A DNA stretch of 64,000 nt from Istiophorus platypterus (Eukaryota > Chordata > Actinopteri > Istiophoriformes > Istiophoridae): the NCBI GenBank assembly GCA_016859345.1, contig CM029129.1, forward strand, positions 20,291,695 to 20,355,694. Reading direction: 5' to 3'. The position numbers were made by a program, and so were the translations under genes. Of this stretch, positions 60,601-64,000 are shown one piece after another. Position 1 is the stretch's first letter. Each line of letters begins with the position of its first letter. The notes beneath the pieces were generated by a model, which saw only the letters and a list, made by a program, of their open reading frames with translations, was not told where the DNA came from and ran no database searches.

Positions 60601-63600
60601 ATGAGTGTGTGCTTCACACATTTCAAAGACTTGTGTCCACGTCTATGTCCATGCAAGCCCAGGTAGCATCAAATACTATTTTATATGATGCTTGATAAAT
60701 GGGGTTCTTTGAGGACAACAGGTATTAATGACTACAGCACAAATTCACTGCAGGGCAGCGTTTCAATTCATGCATGAAAAATGATCATTGATGACCCTAA
60801 AATTAAGGGGAATTGAACAGGCGGTGAAGCAGAGATTTGGCTATGTGCTCTGAATCTCTATCCTCCTGAAATGCAGATGTATCTGCAGGAGGTGAACTAA
60901 AGTCCTTCAACATCCAACTAATTAATGCAGTGATTTTTGACTACACGCATTAAAGTCTAAAGATATAAAAAGGCCACGTTTTCTACACAGATATAATCAT
61001 AAACAAAGTTGGATCCGGGGCAGAGAAAAAGCTCTGACATGAGTTCAAGAAAATGGGTATGAGATTAAGGCAAGTTCAAGACTTCATCTGAAATTGCTCC
61101 GGACAAACAGCTCTAGACCAAAGGAATCATCATCAGGGCTGGAATTCCAGCCGTCGTCTAGTCAGACAATAGACAGCAGCTGCACACAGACTAGTCCATT
61201 TATCTGGACTTCCAAAAAGCTGTACAGTGGGGCTTTTATTTCTGAGAAACTCAAAACAGACTTATGCCATTTTTTCTCAACACCACAACTGTAAATGCTG
61301 TTCACTCACAGTACGATAGACTCCTCTACTGAAGGAAGGCTATATATCAGTGAGGGCAGTGAGAGGAAGAACCAACAGTAATACACCTACTTACTTTAGA
61401 GCACCATATTATACATCTTTTATTTGTCCTCTATTCTGATCAGAAAGCCACGTAGTCTCTTTCTTTCTTATAAGTTCTGGATATCATATTTGTCAACCTT
61501 CAGTAACATTGAAATAAAACTGCTGTACCATCCACTGGCACCATCTCCAACATCAATTTGAAATGCTGGGCCTAACAAAACCCAAACAAATCAACTTGTT
61601 GGTTCCGCCAGTGATTGGTGAAAACGAATTCTAGTCATGCTGGTAACAGGCCCAATGTGGTGACTTCTGTGAGGTCACCACAGATTCGCAGCATTTTGAG
61701 AATAGTTGAAGTTTGGAAAATAGTAACCCCCTAACCCTCTCATGGAAAAGCAAGCAGCCTAGTTTGGGGCTCTAAGTCGGGCTCTGAAACACAAAAAACA
61801 GATCGTTTATATCAACACATGAGCTGTGGACAGCACTTGGAACTGCGCAGGGGTATACAGCTCAGACTCTTGGCATGACCGACAACATAAATATACCAAC
61901 AGCACATTTCACAGTGAAATCAAACTCCTGCCACTACAACCAACATATTCACACCCCCTTCACCTCTGCATTGACTCTGTGTTCCCAGAGCATAGCCCTC
62001 ATTCCCAAATTCCTATGGCAAAGACCACCAACCGAAACTCTCATCTCCTGTTACAACTCCTGACAGTTATGCAAACGGAGCAGGCAAATTTCACTTAGTG
62101 ATGTTTTTTCAATACCAGCTCTGTGTGCTTATACAGGTCCTACACAAACATCCTTCCATGCTGGAACATGTCATGCACTGATAGGGCGAGGGGCAATTTT
62201 GAATTTTCTTTCCAGATTCCAAATGTATGACTGAGTGGAGTGTCTTAATCACAGGAACACAGCCTTTGACTCAGATCCCATATGTATTAGTAACCAAGAA
62301 AAGGCACAAAGAGTAAACACACACTCAGAAATACTAACAGATTTGTATGATCTTTTTTTTGTATCTGCAGTAATGCAGAATTAGCAGCTAATTCAACTCT
62401 GCAGAAAATAGGAGCGATATTTTCAGAAAGAAAGAGGTGGAGGTTGCCAGTAATTCCATACTTTGACTGCACCCTTTGAAAATGGTGGGCACATCTGCTT
62501 TCATGTGTTTCCTCTTGGAGACTCTGGCTTTTCTCTAAATGCATTTTTAATGGAAAAGTGGTGTGACTGTTATCCCTTTTTAGGTTCACTGGACTGTGTC
62601 ACCAGCTCATACAGTATATTCCCATAGTTTGCTTGTGCACAAAAGAAGAGAGGGGATGTTAGGAGAACAAGCAATTACTGTAAGCTAGTGTGACAGTACA
62701 CATGAGGCCCTGTCTGAGGCCTTGAAATAGTTAACATCACTCAGGAAGGAGGAAACGAGGTTGTATTGATGCATTTTTCCACCGAATGGCAAAGTAACTA
62801 TGTGCTGCTGTGCATTTTGTTTACATGGAGAGCATGAAGGGGGTAAATTGAGCCTCTCTTTAGCTGTAGATGATGAGAACTACTGTGCAATCACATCTGC
62901 AAGGGGATTTCAAAAAACCTTTGCAAAGCCACATACATCTGGTCATAAAAAAGAAAAAAAAAGGGGGGAAATACAGAGCTACCATGGGACACAAAGTATT
63001 ATAACTCCACTTTAGAAAAAGTAGTCATTTCATTATCAGAGCCACAAGCAAGATCATGGCTGTAATATGAAATGGAACAGAGAGAAAAAGAAAGAAGAAC
63101 GTTTTCATTGTGGGCTGGTTAAGAGTTTAGAGGTGTAGAGACCAATTCTGAGCACTTACAAAAATAAGAATGCCTTATCTGCCCCCCCAAAAGCCCATAA
63201 CAGTTTAACAGAAAAAAAAAAGTTTTTTTCTGCAAAATGCAAATAGATTTGAAAATTTGCTTTTTTATTCTCTCTCTTCATTTGGATTTAAGCTAGTTTT
63301 ACACCTCTTTAAAAGCAAGCTTTTTTTAAAAGTGCTTCTAGGAGGGCTTTTTGAAATGGCTGGTGTTTTCACAGACATGGCTAAATAGTTCTGCATGGCA
63401 GCAATATTACACGGAGCAGTCAGAGGAGAACACAGATTGTAAACAAGACAACGGTTTAACCGGATTATCCAAACTACTTTATCTGGAGGCACTTTATTGT
63501 GTCCATGCACAAATTTGACAGGTGAGGCAGGTCAATGTTGAAAAGTGAAGTAAAATGTAACCAATTTTGAAAACAGACAGCCTGTGTAATATTTTTGTTC

Positions 63601-64000
63601 ACCCTGGCTTTCTCTTCCATAAGTAAGTTTGGCCAAACTGGCATCATTGCAGAAACCTATCTAATTCATCTGACTGCTGTGTTTCCTGCGTAAAGTGATT
63701 TTATTAGCAATTACCAATTGGAACGTGGGCCAATAAGAATGATGGAAAATAAGACCCAAGTCGTAATAAACGTGTCCTTCAGATAACCAACTTTCTCTCC
63801 TCCGAATCACGAAATACAGCATTTGTCATGAGCATTATCATGGGGTTGTTATGATGAAACACAGCTTAATTAGTCACAGAAAGTTGGGTTCCTGGCAATG
63901 TTTATAAAATACAATCCAACCACTCCCTTAACCAAAAGACGGCAAAGTATCAATGCAAATTTTCCGGCTACTGTCAAACTGCAGGAATAAATCAGGGCTC
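57626..64000. other. No gene seen; unassigned non-coding DNA
   Basis: Mostly featureless AT-rich sequence. The segment 63640-63790 contains ATTAGCAATTACCAATTGG-type homeodomain-like words and a CCAATAAG motif and could be a conserved enhancer. Short frames here have no domain. Confidence 0.55.

Noticed and set aside
1..64000. Known microRNA families (let-7, miR-1, -9, -10, -124, -133, -137, -204), tRNA or rRNA genes
   Set aside because: Looked for their mature or box sequences by eye on the plus strand and found none convincing. A tool search could still reveal diverged ones.

Overview
The window looks like ordinary non-coding nuclear DNA from a ray-finned fish, probably a spiny-rayed (percomorph-type) teleost. 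It is AT-rich and has no gene-sized reading frame on either strand. It carries long CA/TG and TAA microsatellites, many homopolymer runs, and worn copies of interspersed repeats familiar from teleost genomes: a Tc1-type DNA transposon, an L2/Maui-like LINE, hAT-like MITEs, and SINE/LINE tails with the 'TAAAAGCGTCTGCCAAATGA'-type end. The organism call rests on recalled repeat families, not on a search. I could not support any host protein-coding exon, tRNA, rRNA or known microRNA. The open frames present are short, often lack an ATG, and often cross homopolymers or repeats.

Layout: 1-3.8 kb is unassigned, with a T10G10 block and a purine-rich tract. 3.84-5.62 kb is an exact-looking two-copy tandem duplication with an 891-bp unit, bounded by poly-T plus GCCA. 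A SINE/LINE tail lies near 7.5 kb, a TAA microsatellite at 13.0 kb, an interspersed repeat at 15.9-16.3 kb with a probable inverted relative at 25.9-26.1 kb, TG and CA microsatellites at 16.7 and 18.5 kb, and a G-quadruplex motif at 20.6 kb. A decayed Tc1 element with inner and outer terminal repeats occupies 29.56-30.89 kb. A 66-nt hairpin lies at 33.0 kb. A GC-rich, CpG-island-like patch with G-quadruplex motifs lies at 36.8-37.2 kb. A hAT-like MITE lies at 41.2-41.5 kb, with a partial copy in the opposite orientation at 53.1-53.3 kb. A T18G11 block and a perfect short hairpin lie near 47.9-48.2 kb. A minus-strand LINE remnant covers about 50.9-52.6 kb. SINE-like and other repeat remnants lie near 54.0 and 57.5 kb. 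The remainder to 64 kb is unassigned.

There is no gene set working together here. The window is best read as an intron or intergenic stretch. The items most worth following up are the tandem duplication, the hairpin at 33.0 kb, the CpG/G4 patch at 37 kb, and several AT-rich, homeodomain-site-like segments that could be conserved enhancers. I found no convincing new biological system.
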